From contig JADNRZ010000001.1 in the NCBI GenBank assembly GCA_015501605.1, positions 2,604,001-2,668,000 of the forward strand: a DNA stretch of 64,000 nt, in the 5' to 3' direction. The DNA is from Panaeolus papilionaceus. Taxonomy: Eukaryota; Basidiomycota; Agaricomycetes; Agaricales. The translations under genes were made by a program, and so were the position numbers. Below the pieces are notes generated by a model. The model was not told the origin of the DNA. It did not search any database and saw only the letters and a program-made list of their open reading frames with translations. Positions 1 through 10,354 of the stretch are shown in pieces (the first letter of the stretch is position 1; each line of letters begins with the position of its first letter).

Positions 1-908
1 CTCGAGAGTCGTAAGGCAAATATGTATCAATAATAGGAAGGGCCACGCAGTGCATGGCTAAGCCCGCAACTTTGATTTCCGAGTCAGATAATTACGACAT
101 CTATCCATATATACCTGCAAATAAGGTCTATAATTTAAGATTGCATCTGACAAATGTGAAGGGATGGGGTCCGGGGCATTTTGCGAAACAGCCACTAACT
201 TAATTTTTTTCGCCATAAATGAGAATATCTGTGTAAACATTAATGGTGTTGCGCTAAGCACTGATCTCGCGAACAATGAATAAACGAGACTCAGAAAACA
301 AGGTACCTCTGCAAGCAATTTCTAAGTTTAAGACCAAACTCCAACTTTCTTGTACAGCAGGCGAGAAGCGTCTCGCAGGACAACGACAAAAACGACAGAC
401 TCTGATCAGTAACGAATGTAGAACGGCAGGGAACTCCGGACACGAAAACCTCAATGTTGGACATAGCGACAGGAGCAAGATATAGGCTTAGATATTGAGA
501 GATTGATACGGTGAACTTGTTGGTCAAGATTCAAGAGATCTGAAATTGTGAGCGCAAGACATTCCACGTGAAGAGAACGTATTAGTAAGCCGTGTGTGCC
601 CCAAGGATCACATGATTTTTCGAGATGCCGTTCACGCCGAAATTTGAGAAAATAAGGGCGCTTCTGTCACAAACCCTCCACTTAAAAGTTGCGGGAATCG
701 AGCCAATTCGAGCACCTCGACTGTACAATGAGTGAAGAACCGCAAAGGAAAGTAACATCAATGCCCAAAGGGAGTCTTTTATGATGAAGGCAACTTTCCA
801 GCTCGAATTTCTACCTTCATAAATGATGTAACACCACCGAAATGAAAAACTCGTGCATAGCGTGTGTAGAGAACTACCTAGAACTACTCATAGTAGCTAG
901 TCAAACAA
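1..908. other. Left-edge stretch without a supported gene
   Basis: I see no coding region that I can support here. Short open frames exist on both strands but have no recognisable domain and no coherent exon joins. The right end is the 3' flank of the F-box gene. A CACGTG hexamer lies at 565-570. An unannotated exon of a gene to the left of the window cannot be excluded. Confidence 0.5.
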
Positions 909-2347
909 TTAATGTCCTAAACTTGCCCCGTTGATCTTTTTAGTTATCACATCGTCCAACCAAGGGGATATTGCTTGTAAATCCTCCCATGTGAAAGAGA
1001 CATAATGAGGACGTGATTCCTGGGAATTGTCCGAATGTGAAGAACCTTTGAGTTGGGCTACGATCCTAAATATTGGGTGAGACAACACCCTGCAACACCG
1101 AAAACCATACCATACATCAAGCTACCCAACCAATGAAGACCGTGTTCTTCCATTTCTTCTAGATCTCTCCAGCGCAGATCTCCCCCGCCTGGAGTGAAAA
1201 ATGGGTACTCTTGATTTGAAGCGGAAGGCTGGGGTTGCTGCAAGCGGGAGTACGTCGTTGAAGGGCTATTATACTCTGTGAATACTGCATATTTTTTAGG
1301 GTAAGAAATTTTCAAAAGCGAACGCTGAAGATGGGACACACAGTATGTCGGAGTTATAAATTTAGATCGTGGATAAACGCCATGGTCATTGACCCATGTT
1401 GCTGAAGACGGGTCTTTAAAAGGGGCACCGTGACTGCTATCGATATACACGCCGGGTGGGTTTATAAACAAATGTGCGTTGGAGTTAACAGCAAAGTGGT
1501 TTCTAGGTTTCCCCAATGTGCCAAAAGCGAGAACGCGAACATCGGCGAGATCAACCACGGCCTGGAATAAAGAACATTGTTATAGTTTTATCACAAAAGA
1601 TGACATATACAAACTCTTATTCTGGTGTCAAGGTGGGTTAGGTTGCTTTGAGTTCTGAAAAATTGGCATTAAGGTGTCACAGCAACACTGGAGATAGGGA
1701 ACGGACTTCAACTGGTTAAAGATCGTAAAGGGATTGTAGCTTCGAGACGACCCCTCGAGTTGATTGGCAGAGCCGTTGCGGTTCAATACGATGTACCTGC
1801 AGACGTGGTTAACAGAACTGGCGATACACTAAAAGAAAGCTAACTTGGTCCACGCTTCGTCAGCAGAGCAAGATGTGGTACTTCGGTGCCACACTCTATG
1901 GATCGATCTAAAGCGCGTGTAATTAGCCCCACATCCATCTTTGCCATGAGTGGTAACTCACTTCATAAATACCTCTTTCCATGAAGTATCCTTGCGAAAT
2001 TTAATCCAACTTGGAAGAAATCGACGCTTAAAGCACAATTCCCACTCTGAAGAGCGTAAATTGGGAAGAGTAGCTTCAAATATGATAAAAGCTGGACGAG
2101 CCATGGAGAGAATTTCGATCCAGTTTTGGCGAGGGACTACCTGCCGAACGCTCAAATGCTTCAGTGAACTCTCATAGTTTCCTGCTAGAAGATTGGTATA
2201 TATTGGTTTCCTCCAAGGGTTTAAAGAAGGATCAGCAGCCACTGAGTACAGCCGCTTGGATGCATATGAGGCGCTAATGAGTGACTCCACGTTCAGATTG
2301 CCAAGAATTTCCGCAATAAGGTCGACAGGAAGATTGTCGAAACGCAT
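909..2347 (-). CDS. F-box protein of a basidiomycete family
   Basis: The N-terminus is an F-box (residues about 4-45, beginning MRFDNLPVDLIAEILGNL), so the protein probably recruits substrates to an SCF ubiquitin ligase through Skp1. I read six exons. Exon 1 ends at 1962 before a GTGAGT donor. A short second exon carries WHRSTTSCSADEAWTK, which joins in frame to YIVLNRNG. Then come NPFTIFNQL, a 40-nt exon, and the long exon ending near 1111. The last exon needs a frame change. A 50-nt intron with GTATGG donor and TTTAG acceptor gives LGSLM-IVAQLKGSS and a stop at 909. The C-terminal half shows no repeat or known substrate-binding domain. Length is about 380 residues. Family assignment rests on the F-box and the general pattern of Agaricomycete F-box proteins; the substrate is unknown. 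Confidence 0.8.
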
Positions 2348-2361
2348 GGTTTGGTATGTAA

Positions 2362-2373
2362 ACCGGTACCGGT
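2362..2373. promoter_or_regulatory. 12-bp palindrome, copy 1
   Basis: ACCGGTACCGGT is a perfect inverted repeat, and also two tandem ACCGGT palindromes. It sits 15 bp upstream of the F-box start codon. An identical copy lies about 310 bp away. It is a candidate protein-binding site; the binding factor is unknown. Confidence 0.4.
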
Positions 2374-2671
2374 AAAGTTATAAGTGAAAAAGCAATATGA
2401 AAAGATATGGTGCGGTACCGTGATGATGGAGGATGAAAATGAAGGTGTATTGACGGAGCCGTGTTAGAAAAAGAATGTAACTGGTTGTGAGACTAGACTT
2501 GTATGTTACCGAATTACCTTTTTTAGACACTGTTACGCTCATTGACGAAAACAAAGCGGTTCCGAATAATTTTCCCTTTCTCCATAGCAGTTCTCCATCT
2601 CTTCGTCATTTCGAGCATAATTACTCTGCATATTCTAATTTTCCCTGATTTTATTTTAGTTGCGTGTTGTT

Positions 2672-2683
2672 ACCGGTACCGGT
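2672..2683. promoter_or_regulatory. 12-bp palindrome, copy 2
   Basis: This is a second exact ACCGGTACCGGT in the same divergent promoter region. Looser relatives (TTACCGG, GGTACCG) are scattered nearby. Two exact 12-mers within 320 bp are unlikely by chance, which supports a regulatory role, but this is inference. Confidence 0.4.
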
Positions 2684-3495
2684 TTCAAGCATCATCATCT
2701 ACTTCTGTTGGTTTGCGGCCATTCAGCAATGAATTACCGGTCTGAAACCATTAGTACTGCAGACATTCCATATCTCATTGAAACTGACCAATTCTAGGCT
2801 CTTTTTCCATAGGTTACCGGACTGTCTTCAATAACGTGGCACATTTTCTTTCTTCGGATTCCAGACTGGGATCGTATTCTTGGGTTTGTCTCTGAAGCAT
2901 CTGGTATGCAAGTTATTGGGACAGGCGTCTGCTGCTGCTACAGCAGTGCTCTAAACCGATGTCGAACCGGGAATTGAGTAAGCTATTGGCAGAAGGCTTT
3001 TAGTTTTCGTTGACTGTGGCACGCCGAAACCTTACGAAGCCGCGGACTTGTAAGAAATTCTTCACAGTGATCCTCAATATCCTACTCGTTTTCTAAAACT
3101 TCAGGTCAATTTGACGTGTACACCTCTCAGGATCAGCTTCTGGACATCAACCATCAACCGTATCCAGTCGGACATGGATGCATGGAAGTCTCAACATCCT
3201 CCTGAGTAATTCAAGTCTCCAGCGGTGCAGTGTCTTCCAGGTTAAAAAAAAGTTAATGTGCTCTCGGAAGTGACGGGTTTCCGTCGATTCTGCCGAAGGT
3301 TGGACAAGGACAATCTAAGCACTTGCGGCACGATTTCTCCAGGTAACGCGTTAACAGAAAGTTTAAGTTGGACTTCTCGTTCGAATCTTGTGTATGAGCT
3401 CAATGAGTTCTTCTCGAATTCTTTTACTCTCCCTGCAATTCCCTACTTTTCCTCCACTCCTCTCAGCATCCTGCATTACTCGAGTCGTTGAACTC

Positions 3496-6005
3496 ATGCC
3501 TTCGAATCATCCCACTCCTCCTCGTCCTGGTTTTGCATCGGCTGAGTCTTCGTTTATTTTGGCTAGAAGTGCCAGCTTCGGTGTTTTGCGTCGGGACAGT
3601 TGGGTCAGCATCTGTTCTTGAGGAATGTTGAAATTTCAAACTCATTGTATTGTACTTTCAGCAATCCTTGTCAGAGTCACCTTATTCTCTGGAACAGCCT
3701 CAAGATTGAGCACGCTCTCAGACAAGGTAGGTCTCCACTTTTATTATACGTACAGGTTTTACTCAACTTCCGACGGACAGTACTCCCTCTCGCCCGATCC
3801 TAGAGCATGGGGAGCAGATTTGTCGACAGACCTCGTTGAGGCGGATGACGAGCTTCATAACCCTGATACGGGCCAGAGCGATGATTCCAAACATCTGAAG
3901 TTTACTTCAAGAGGAACTTTGAATGTCGGCTGTCTGGTCATTTTGCTCGTTTCTCTTCTCGTTCTCTTGTAATAGTTCTCCTATACCTTCTAAAACACTG
4001 TTTGACAACTCTTCAGTATCGGTTACCCGCTGGTAACCTATCGTCGAAACTGGCCAATAGGTCCTGGATACAACATTGGAGGAATCAATGCTTCCGGCCA
4101 GGTATGTCTGTTACCTGTACCTGTCCTCCGGCTTGTTTTATTGATTGAGTATGCGCAGGTACCATCGATGGGAAACTTTGGTCTCATTGACTTACATACT
4201 CCCTTAGAGGCTTACAAAAAATACTCGCTCCGTGACAACTCTGAGATGATTCTCGTGTTCTCGGATGAGTTCAACACGCCTGGTCGGACATTTTATCCTG
4301 GGGACGACCCGTACTGGGAGGCTGTGGACTTGCACTACTGGGTAGGCAGCAGTGATCCCTGTTTCTTCAGTCTACTAAACTATCTCAGGCAACAAACAAC
4401 TTGGAGTGGTACGACCCAGAAGCCGTTACGACAGAAGATGGCGCACTAGTTATCACCTTCTCACAGAAGTTCAATCATGATTTGGGATATCAAGGAGGTC
4501 AGTTACTTGGTTGGCTATGGTATTCAATATATCTAATTATTCATCAGGGTTGATATCTTCGTGGTAGATATCCATCCCTTTCCATTGCTGTGTCCAATAG
4601 CTCATAAAATTTAGGAACAAGTTTTGTTTTACTGGTGGGTATATCGAAGCAAATGTCCAACTCCCTGGGGCGAACAATGTAGTGGGGATGTGGCCCGCTG
4701 TGTGGACAATGGGGAACCTAGGACGGGCAGGCTATGGTGCCAGTCTTGAAGGCATGGTACGCGTCATTCCTTCCAAAACATTATCACCCTCTAATCCGCA
4801 TTTTAGTGGCCGTACACTTACGACTCATGCGACGTGGGCACAGCACCCAATCAGACCCTGAATGGTCTACCGTACCTAGCAACGACTGACGGGGACCATG
4901 CATATGGTGGCGCACTCTCATACTTGCCAGGACAGCGCCTATCTCGCTGCACGTGTCAGGGAGAGGACCACCCTGGACCCATTCACGATGATGGGACCTT
5001 TGTTGGGAGATCTGCGCCAGAAATCGATGTCTTCGAAGCTCAGATGAGCGGTCACCCATTGAGCGGAGAGGTGTCCCAATCGGCCCAGTGGGCCGTGAGT
5101 TGTTTTCGATTTTATTAAACAATTCATTTGATTCTTATGAATGCATCATCTAGCCCTTCAACCGAAACTACGACTGGGACAACTCAACGCTGAATGAAGT
5201 TATTGTTAATCCTTCGATCTCGAGGCTAAATGGATTCAAAGGAAGTGCTACCCAACAGGCGACCTCAGTCGTCACCAAGACCGACCAAAGATGTTACGAG
5301 CTCGTTGAAAACTGTTTTTCTGTGTTCAGCTTTGAGGTATGAGCACTAGATATTTTCCTGAGCTGAGCTGTAATAACATTTCGTCAGTATAAACCAGGTA
5401 TGCTATTTGGATCGTCCAAGGAAAACCAACTCATTGATCCCCATTAACTAGGCTTTGACGACGCTGTGAGTAACATATCGGACTGTGAGATGTGTCACTT
5501 ATATCCATCTTCCTGATAGTACATCACCTGGGTTTCCGATGGGCAAGTCTCATGGACGATAAACGTTGCGGGAATGGGCCCAGATCCCAGCGTCGAAATT
5601 TCCGCTCGTCCTGTCCCACAGGAACCGATGGCAAGTCCTGTCAACCGCTTTATCTATTACCATACATGTGCTTATGATTGTTTTTCAGTATATAATTGCC
5701 AACCTGGGAATGTCCAAAAATTTTGGCACGGTCGACTTCGAGCATCTGACTTTTCCAAATCGAATGCATATCGACTATATTCGAGTTTATCAAGATATTC
5801 GACGCGTCAATATTGGGTGCAGTCCAAAAGAATTTCCGACAGCAGATTACATAGAAAGGTATGATCTAATGCCTTCAAATGTTGTTGTGTTCTCATCGGT
5901 AACGCTCGCAGACACATTGAAGCCTATACAAATCCAAACCTGACGACATGGCGTAATGATTATGGTCAGCCGTTCCCTAAAAATTCGTTCATTGAACCTT
6001 GCTAG
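3496..6005 (+). CDS. KRE6/SKN1-type beta-1,6-glucan synthesis protein (GH16)
   Basis: This is a type II membrane protein of the KRE6/SKN1 family, needed for beta-1,6-glucan assembly in the cell wall and acting in the secretory pathway or plasma membrane. Order: a Ser/Pro-rich cytosolic tail, the family signature [13 protein letters not shown]...[10 protein letters not shown], one membrane segment ([17 protein letters not shown]), then a lumenal GH16 fold. The GH16 active-site motif [10 protein letters not shown] is intact. So are the conserved blocks [44 protein letters not shown] and the C-terminal [14 protein letters not shown]. At least nine exons join cleanly. The start is uncertain: 3496 ([13 protein letters not shown]) is used here, an in-frame Met at 3388 is possible, and the first intron after VLRRDS has a weak donor. 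The enzymatic activity of this family is still debated. Confidence 0.88.
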
Positions 6006-6386
6006 CAAGGAAGACACCCCAAAAGACAATTCTCATTTGCGTGGCAGATTTTATTTATTTAGGTATAAATGATACCATTGACAGTTTCTGATGTTTGTAG
6101 CGTACCCATTTCAATATTTCCTTGCCTTTTTTCTTCGTCTTTTGTTTGATTTTTAAACCCCAGTTTCACACCATTCGGCTTTTCAGCGACTTTTACTTTT
6201 GGATTCTTACGATACCCCAATAAATTATACCAGACTGGTTTCCAGAAATGCAAATGTTATGTCCCAAAAGTGAGGAAAACGGGATATGTGTGCGGGTAAC
6301 ACAGAGGAGTGGGTAATTACATACAACAAAGCACAGCAACCAAGAAATTAAAGTAAAGGAAACGAAAGCAGATTATCCAGAGAAGT
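6006..6386. other. Convergent intergenic region
   Basis: This holds the 3' flanks of the KRE6-like gene and the haspin gene, which point at each other. I see no gene or clear structure in it. Confidence 0.6.
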
Positions 6387-9155
6387 CTATCGCAAGGGGG
6401 TAGGTTTGACCCACCCCTGTTTAACACCATAAGCAACAACCTCGCCAGCGCGAACAGGCGCCACGCCACTTGGGACCTTGAAAGCCGCGTGGGTCTTTCT
6501 ACTGCTCTTCCCTTTTGGCTTCATGCTGGCCATCACAGTCTCGATACATGTCCCAAGCCAGTCCTCTAAGTTGATTAAGCAATCATAGCAGTCCTTCTCC
6601 GTGAATGCTGCGTCTGGAGACGCGACAGGTGGCTCAGACGAAATCCCTTTCGTTTTACGTGGAACCGATGGGGGTTTGAGCCCCTTAGACGAAATTAACT
6701 TGTGCAGGAGGTAATGCAGCCACTGTGATATCAAACAGGAGAATGTTATCCCGCTTTACCTCAAGAGTAATAATGCAAAGTAACCAAACTTACCAAAACG
6801 TTGGTTATGGGATGGAACCCCTCCCAGTCGTTATTCGTCATATCTCTCATCATTCGATAGATATCGAATTGGTAGTCTCCTGAGGTGCAGCATATGCAAA
6901 AGACGGGGATCAATAAATGCGACCACCTAGCTCCACAGCACACGACTTACCTTCACCCTCAAACACCTCCTGATCAATTGGGGTCCAGTGCACAGGATCA
7001 CCTCCGTGACCATCACCCGCGTCCATCCGCGAAAGGCCCAAATCGATCACAGTAGCTTCAACTCCATGCAATGGATCGTCCATAAAGACGCGAGCAGCTT
7101 TGGGTCTTCCGCGCTGGTTGGTGTTCTGAGGTTTAAGGACATTTGCGCCACTTTGGTTGGGAAGGTTCCTGACAAGGATTTGTCCAACGTGGAGGTCACG
7201 GTGCTGCGAATACAATTATGAGTCGTGGAGCAAATAAAGTGAATGTTAGGGTATTACCTCAAACGAAACGAGGTGTTCGGCGTGGGCGAGGGCTTTGGCA
7301 ACTTGCCAAAACAGGCTGCAAGCCTGTCTCCACCCTTGCTTGGTGGCGTTCTGGAAGGTGTACGCCTCCAAATCTGGCCCACCGTTCGGGAGCACAATGA
7401 TAGCATAAAGTTGCGAAACCTTGAAGGAGTCTAGATACCGTATGGGTTCAATAAACTCGAGCGTCTATTTTTTAAAAGAATACTGACCGGGTCTCACATT
7501 CTCGGACCCCTTGCGCTCGTTGTATTCGTCCCATAAGTTGAGAAGAACTTCAGGATACCGCCCTTTGACAACATATGCCTTCAAAAGTTTGACGAATCGA
7601 CCATAAACCTCGCCCATAGCTCGGGTAACGATGATCTCCTTCCGGACATCTTTAGCATCGGATGGAGCGGGGCCATCGTCTGCCAACTCGTCGTCAACGG
7701 CTTGAGACTTCGTCTCGTCCCTTAACGGTATGACCTTGAGGACAACATCTCCAATGCCAAAGACTTCGGAATAACTGGCCTCTCCAATCTTCCTAAATTG
7801 CAGATCTTCATTTCTTTTGCCCCGTGCTTGCTTGAGGATAGGATCAAATGCAAACGATTCTATGAAAGTTGAAAAATTATGGGGCCCGCAATCTTCTTGC
7901 AGACATTCCTCTAGCAAGGGGGTGAGATATTCCGGCGACTCGTGATCGTTGGCGTAGGATCCTCTGTTACTGGCGGAAGCAGAACCCAGACTTAGATCCG
8001 AGAAGTCTATAGAGAAATCGAAATCGGTGGGTGTTGTAGGGGAGGGCGGTGAAGGTGGTTCAAACAAACGACGGCGGACACCTCTAATCGGTGTCAATTG
8101 TCGAGGCTTGAGGATCGGCGAATCGACTTTTTGACGGTGTGGAGGGTAATTTTCGACAAGTTGGACGGAGGGAGGGGATTCGGGGGTCCAAGGTTCAGGT
8201 TCAGGTGCTAATTCTACCGCTTCTACCGCTTCCCCAACGGATTCAGGTGAACGTTTCGCTATTTTATACGGTGCGGGAGGAATGATAACTTCTACTCTCC
8301 CTAGTGGTTTTGCTTTGGGTGGAGGTTTAACGGTGTTCTTCTTGACGTGTTCCCTTGAAGGAGAGGGGGGCGATATTTCCTCAATCTCTGTGTCGGAATC
8401 ATCTGAGATGATGATTGTCTGCTTTCTAGCTGCTTGACGCTTGGATCGGGGCGGCGGAGGTGGGGCATCTGATTCTGCATCTGTGCTGATGGATATAATG
8501 ACAGGCTTTTCCGCAGGTTTACTAGCTTTTGGAACTGTCTTGCGATTGGATTTAGAGACTCTGCGTTCCTTGCTGACTGTCTTGCCATCGTCGTCAAGAA
8601 CCAAAATATCGACATCGATATATGGCGTGAAGGGCTTGTTAAGTCGTAGGGGTGTCCCTTTAGATGATCCAATCCGTTGCTTGGGTTTAGATATCGCTGG
8701 TGATGCTGGTATATGCAGAGAAATGGCAGAGGGTATTGGGCGGGGTGTGGATGTCGTCAATTCCACAGGGTTTCCCGACGCAGCTAAAGTGGATTTGGCG
8801 CTTAGGATAGGCATAGGTTTCACAGAATGTTCCTCCGTCTTCAGCTGGTTGATTCTGGATAGTTGCTTTTTCTTCACAGGTGACAATACAGGCGAGAGTC
8901 TTTTCTTTTTCTGTAGTCCAACAACTTTGGGTGCCAACTTCTGGATCTGCTTCGTTGTGCTGGTACCAGATTCTCCCTCCTCTTCATTTTTGCAGCCACA
9001 GAGGTCCATGCGGGTGCTGGTGGTAAATCATCGAATATACTAATGAGCTCCGAGGTTGCATTGGATTTCCCGCTTGTTGTCGTCGATGAGGCGTCGATAA
9101 CTCGTTTACCACGTTTCCCGTAGGCGTTGATCTGTTTGGTGTGTGAGCTCAGCAT
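6387..9155 (-). CDS. Haspin-family protein kinase (histone H3 Thr3 kinase)
   Basis: The C-terminal half is a haspin kinase. It has a nucleotide-binding loop FRKIGEASYSEVFGIGDVVLKVIPL, a catalytic loop HRDLHVGQILVRN, a divergent magnesium loop VIDLGLSRMD and the haspin-specific DYQFDIYRMMRD. Haspin phosphorylates histone H3 on Thr3 in mitosis and guides the Aurora/CPC complex to centromeres. The N-terminal half, about 350 residues, is low-complexity and rich in Ser, Pro and Lys, as in other haspins. Start 9155 (MLSSHTKQINAYGKRGKR) is chosen because it resembles basidiomycete haspin N-termini. Joining that exon to the rest needs a frame change near 8960-9012; a 53-nt GTGGCT...GCAG intron does this. 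If that is wrong, translation could begin at 9009. The gene is divergent from psf2. Confidence 0.88.
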
Positions 9156-9384
9156 TATTGCACCAGCAGACGCAATAGCAAGAGCTATGAACCCTAAAAT
9201 AAAAATAAAATCAAGAAGCGACGAAATGTTGGTGAAGGTTACAAAACAACCACTGTTGCTCAATCGGGAACATACACTGATACAAGCCGAGTTCAGGGAC
9301 GCGTCTAATCACATGACCGTCTATCGTTTGAGACGCGTTTTGATTTCAAGTCGCGACATTTCTTGTTCCAATCTTGTCTGAACT
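9156..9384. promoter_or_regulatory. Shared haspin/psf2 promoter with MCB-type boxes
   Basis: This 229-bp region between two start codons holds ACGCGT at 9299-9304 and 9333-9338. A third ACGCGT lies inside psf2 at 9405-9410. ACGCGT is the core MluI cell-cycle box, bound by MBF-type factors in fungi to drive G1/S transcription. One gene encodes a replication factor and the other a mitotic kinase, so co-regulation is plausible. Binding is inferred, not shown. Confidence 0.55.
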
Positions 9385-10124
9385 ATGGCTTTACCACAAC
9401 CGTTACGCGTCTCTGTTACTCCTACGGAGCTTGAGCTAGTAGCATGTCAGCAACTCATCGAGATTGTGCCTCTGATATCCATGGAAAAAACTGCCTTCAT
9501 ATCGGTGCATACAAACCTCTCCAACTAACTTGTCGCATCTAATTAGTCAAGGAATGTCTAGGGTGCATATGGCCCACTTCGACCTCCGCATAAGGCCAAA
9601 ATTCCCATCTGGATGGCGGTAAACCTAAAGCTTAAGAAGAAGTGCCATATTGTGCCTCCAGCATGGTTGTCAGTCGGTGCGAAGCAATGATCTTGTGCTT
9701 CAATTGATCAGCTAATGTATATCTTGATGATCTAGAAATATCTGCAATCTAAACTTACCTTAGAGACAACGCAACCAGCATTTAGTGATTTGCCTTCAGA
9801 TTCGCTGAGATTGCGAAAGTATTGCTAGACGTGTATGTTATCTTTTCGCTTCCTATTTGACGTTTCGCTGACGCCCTCGTAGTGCTCCAGACGACTTGGA
9901 CAACCCAGAAAAGATTCGCTTTATACTAAAAGATTTACGAGAAGCGAGACAGGCGAAGAGTAGAGATGGTCTCAGGCAACTAGACCACAGCGAACTGAGT
10001 GTACGTTCTCCACAACACAATTATCAACATCCTTACCATCTCTTGCTTATACTTCCCTTGTCAGTTGCCAAATTTATGTTCCATGGAGATCAACGAAATT
10101 AGGCCTGTCTCGTTCAATCTATGA
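9385..10124 (+). CDS. PSF2: GINS complex subunit Psf2, with apparent C-terminal frameshift
   Basis: Psf2 is one of four GINS subunits. GINS joins Cdc45 and MCM2-7 in the CMG helicase that unwinds DNA at replication forks. Five exons read MALPQPLRVSVTPTELELVA..., GAYGPLRPPHKAKIPIWMAV, KYLQSKLTLE, FAEIAKVLLDVAPDDLDNPEK, then KDLREARQAKSRDGL. The last exon gives LPNLCSMEINEIRP, the family's C-terminal block. The frame then runs into a stop at 10122-10124. The next frame continues LVQSMSVLTQIVRN up to a stop at 10178-10180, which looks like the normal Psf2 tail. So a 1-nt loss or 2-nt gain after codon RP at about 10107 is likely, either real or an assembly error. The start ATG is fixed by the conserved N-terminus. 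Confidence 0.9.
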
Positions 10125-10354
10125 GCGTTTTGACACAGATCGTGCGCAACCCTATTCGAACAGACGTGGGAGCCCTGTAGGCAAGTCATGCCATCTTTCA
10201 TCGTTCGTAAATGTAGCATTGTAGTTCGTAGTCAACAGTTAGCTATCGTAGATATTGTCCATATACCAAAAACACTCTTGTAACACCATCACAGCGTTCA
10301 TCATAATCGCCTAGCGGCTGGTTAGATCATCTCATTTATATCAGCGTCGTCAGA

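Larger units (their letters stand above)
2348..3387. other. Divergent intergenic region, about 1 kb
   Basis: This lies between the F-box gene start and the KRE6-like gene. I see no convincing gene. It holds two copies of a 12-bp palindrome ACCGGTACCGGT and a CTGCTG...CAGCAG inverted repeat near 2930. Part of it could be an upstream exon or 5' leader of the KRE6-like gene, whose start is not certain. Confidence 0.5.

Noticed and set aside
1080..1115. A 26-nt micro-intron or a frameshift in the F-box gene
   Set aside because: A 50-nt intron (GTATGG donor, TTTAG acceptor) gives the same downstream frame and is a normal size, so no exotic explanation is needed.
3733..3761. A 29-nt intron (GTAGGT...TACAG) in the KRE6-like gene
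   Set aside because: The sequence reads straight through in frame ([20 protein letters not shown]), and removal of 29 nt would break the frame.
8441..9043. A 200-residue plus-strand open frame opposite haspin
   Set aside because: It is antisense to the low-complexity haspin N-terminus and has no domain.
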